Of a DNA stretch of 7,537 bases, positions 6,923 to 7,537 are shown in pieces; the first letter of the stretch is position 1, and the number at the start of each line of letters is the position of its first letter. The notes below the pieces were generated by a model. The model had not been told where the DNA came from. It saw only the letters and a list, made by a program, of their open reading frames with translations, and did not search any database. The position numbers and the translations under genes are program-made. This stretch comes from an uncultured Actinomycetes bacterium. GTDB taxonomy: Bacteria > Actinomycetota > Thermoleophilia > Gaiellales > F1-60-MAGs149. The stretch covers positions 1-7,537 of the forward strand of contig CAIQOY010000234.1 of the NCBI GenBank assembly GCA_903873565.1, in the 5' to 3' direction.

Positions 6923-6952
6923 GTTATAGAGTGACTGCCCCGCCGGTGTCAA
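6923..6952 (-). promoter_or_regulatory. Housekeeping-type promoter of the hyuAB operon
   Basis: The leftward strand has TTGACA (6947-6952), a perfect -35 hexamer, then an 18-base spacer, then TATAAC (6923-6928), five of six matches to the -10 consensus. Transcription would start near 6916, giving a leader of about 73 bases before the hyuA ATG. This small AT-richer patch stands out from its surroundings. On the opposite strand TATAGA (6925-6930) overlaps the same -10 and might serve the transporter gene, but no convincing -35 box goes with it. Confidence 0.78.
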
Positions 6953-6963
6953 ACGACGCCGGC
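6942..6963. promoter_or_regulatory. Inverted repeat over the hyuA -35 box, candidate operator
   Basis: The arms GCCGGTGTC (6942-6950) and GACGCCGGC (6955-6963) are complementary at 8 of 9 positions and are separated by AAAC. The repeat covers the whole TTGACA box of the hyuA promoter and ends 11 bases before the transporter GTG. A dimeric regulator bound here would block hyuA transcription and could also affect the divergent gene. No regulator gene lies in the window, so the binding protein is unknown. Confidence 0.5.
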
Positions 6964-6966
6964 CCC

Positions 6967-6970
6967 GGAG
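6967..6970 (+). promoter_or_regulatory. Weak ribosome-binding site of the MFS transporter
   Basis: GGAG with a 4-base gap to the GTG at 6975. It is short and closely spaced, but it is the only Shine-Dalgarno-like sequence ahead of this start. Confidence 0.4.
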
Positions 6971-6974
6971 CCCC

Positions 6975-7537
6975 GTGACCGACGCCCCGTCCCGACCCGC
7001 CCCGATCGTGATCGTGCGGGTGTTCCTGATCGCGATCGCGATCGGGTTCAACTTCGCGCTGATCGGCCCGATCGCCACCCGGCTGAGCGGCGCCTTCGAC
7101 GTCGGGCTCGGCGAGGTCGGCATCCTCACGACGGCGCTCCTGGTCAGCCACGCGCTCTCCCAGCTGCCCGCCGCCGAGCCCGCGCAGCGGATCGGGCCGC
7201 TCAAGCTGGTGCGGCTCTCCTTCGTGCTCGTCACCGTCGCCAACCTGGTCGCGATGGTCAGCCCCGTCTTCTGGCTGCTGGCCGTCACGCGGCTGGTGGT
7301 GGGCTGCGGCACGGGCCCCGTCTTCGTCGGCGGCCTCGACGGCACGCGCCGGCTGGGCGGGCCCTTCCTCGCCGGCGTCTTCGGGGGCGCCGCCACGCTC
7401 GGGCTCGGCATCGCCCTGCTCGTGGGCGGGATCTACGACGACCTCGGGCTGTCGTGGCGGTGGATGTTCGGGACGGCGGCGCTCCTGGCCGCCATCGCCG
7501 CGGCCTTCGGCCCGCGCGACTCCGAGGAGCCGCGCCC
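6975..7537 (+). CDS. MFS transporter, N-terminal part
   Basis: An inner-membrane permease fragment of 187 codons that continues past the right edge. After a short cytoplasmic N-terminus (TDAPSRPAP), six hydrophobic segments can be placed at about residues 11-31, 47-65, 81-95, 97-118, 131-153 and 163-178, the N-terminal half of a 12-helix major facilitator. RIGPLKLVR (72-80), between helices 2 and 3, is a degenerate form of the family's motif A loop. SWRWMFGTAAL (160-170) is the common Trp-Arg-Trp-x-Phe entry into helix 6. The start is taken as GTG at 6975, which leaves a sensible N-terminus and follows a weak GGAG. It is transcribed away from hyuA, with 131 bases between the starts, so shared control and a role in taking up the pathway substrate are plausible (inference). 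The substrate cannot be told from this half. Confidence 0.88.
   Translation, partial: MTDAPSRPAPIVIVRVFLIAIAIGFNFALIGPIATRLSGAFDVGLGEVGILTTALLVSHALSQLPAAEPAQRIGPLKLVRLSFVLVTVANLVAMVSPVFWLLAVTRLVVGCGTGPVFVGGLDGTRRLGGPFLAGVFGGAATLGLGIALLVGGIYDDLGLSWRWMFGTAALLAAIAAAFGPRDSEEPR

Noticed and set aside
286..6978. A 2230-codon open frame on the + strand running opposite all four leftward genes
   Set aside because: The four genes all sit in the same codon register (gaps of 9, 117 and 30 bases), and this frame is their exact codon-aligned complement. A stop in it would need TTA, CTA or TCA codons in the genes, which are rare in such GC-rich DNA. The translation is low-complexity (Arg, Ala, Val, Asp, His) with no domain. 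It does show that the genes use no TTA, CTA or TCA codons over this stretch.
6911..7411. A 166-codon leftward open frame opposite the MFS gene
   Set aside because: The + strand frame gives six hydrophobic helices and MFS-like motifs; the leftward frame is Ser/Thr/Arg/Pro-rich and looks like an antisense shadow. It would also run through the hyuA promoter.

Overview
The window is very GC-rich with strongly G/C-ending codons, Shine-Dalgarno sites of the AGGAGG type, a GTG start and a possible leaderless start. This suggests a high-GC actinobacterium. A deep-branching class such as Thermoleophilia is possible, but the sequence alone does not settle this.

Layout from right to left: a divergent promoter region (6844-6974) separates an MFS transporter gene, read rightwards and cut by the right edge, from a block of leftward genes. 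The block is hyuA (ATP-binding hydantoinase/oxoprolinase subunit, 4720-6843), hyuB (its catalytic partner, 2785-4689), a 117-base gap holding a perfect 28-base GC palindrome, a family III (CaiB/BaiF) CoA transferase (1459-2667) and an M20 zinc amidohydrolase of the N-carbamoyl-amino-acid/allantoate type (202-1449). The 5' end of a further leftward gene for a secreted protein (1-161) runs off the left edge. No RNA genes, CRISPR arrays, insertion sequences or attachment sites were seen.

How the genes may work together (inference): HyuAB would use ATP to open a cyclic amide (hydantoin, lactam or oxoproline-like) or to carboxylate a ketone-like substrate. The M20 enzyme would release ammonia and CO2 from a carbamoyl or ureido product. 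The CoA transferase would activate the resulting acid as a thioester for further breakdown. The divergent MFS protein could import the starting compound or export a product. The substrate cannot be read from the sequence.

Control: hyuA has a good vegetative promoter (TTGACA, 18-base spacer, TATAAC). An imperfect inverted repeat covers its -35 box and lies just upstream of the MFS start, which makes it a good candidate operator for both. The CoA transferase has no ribosome-binding site but has a -10-like box 7 bases before its ATG, so the two downstream genes may be transcribed separately, at least in part.
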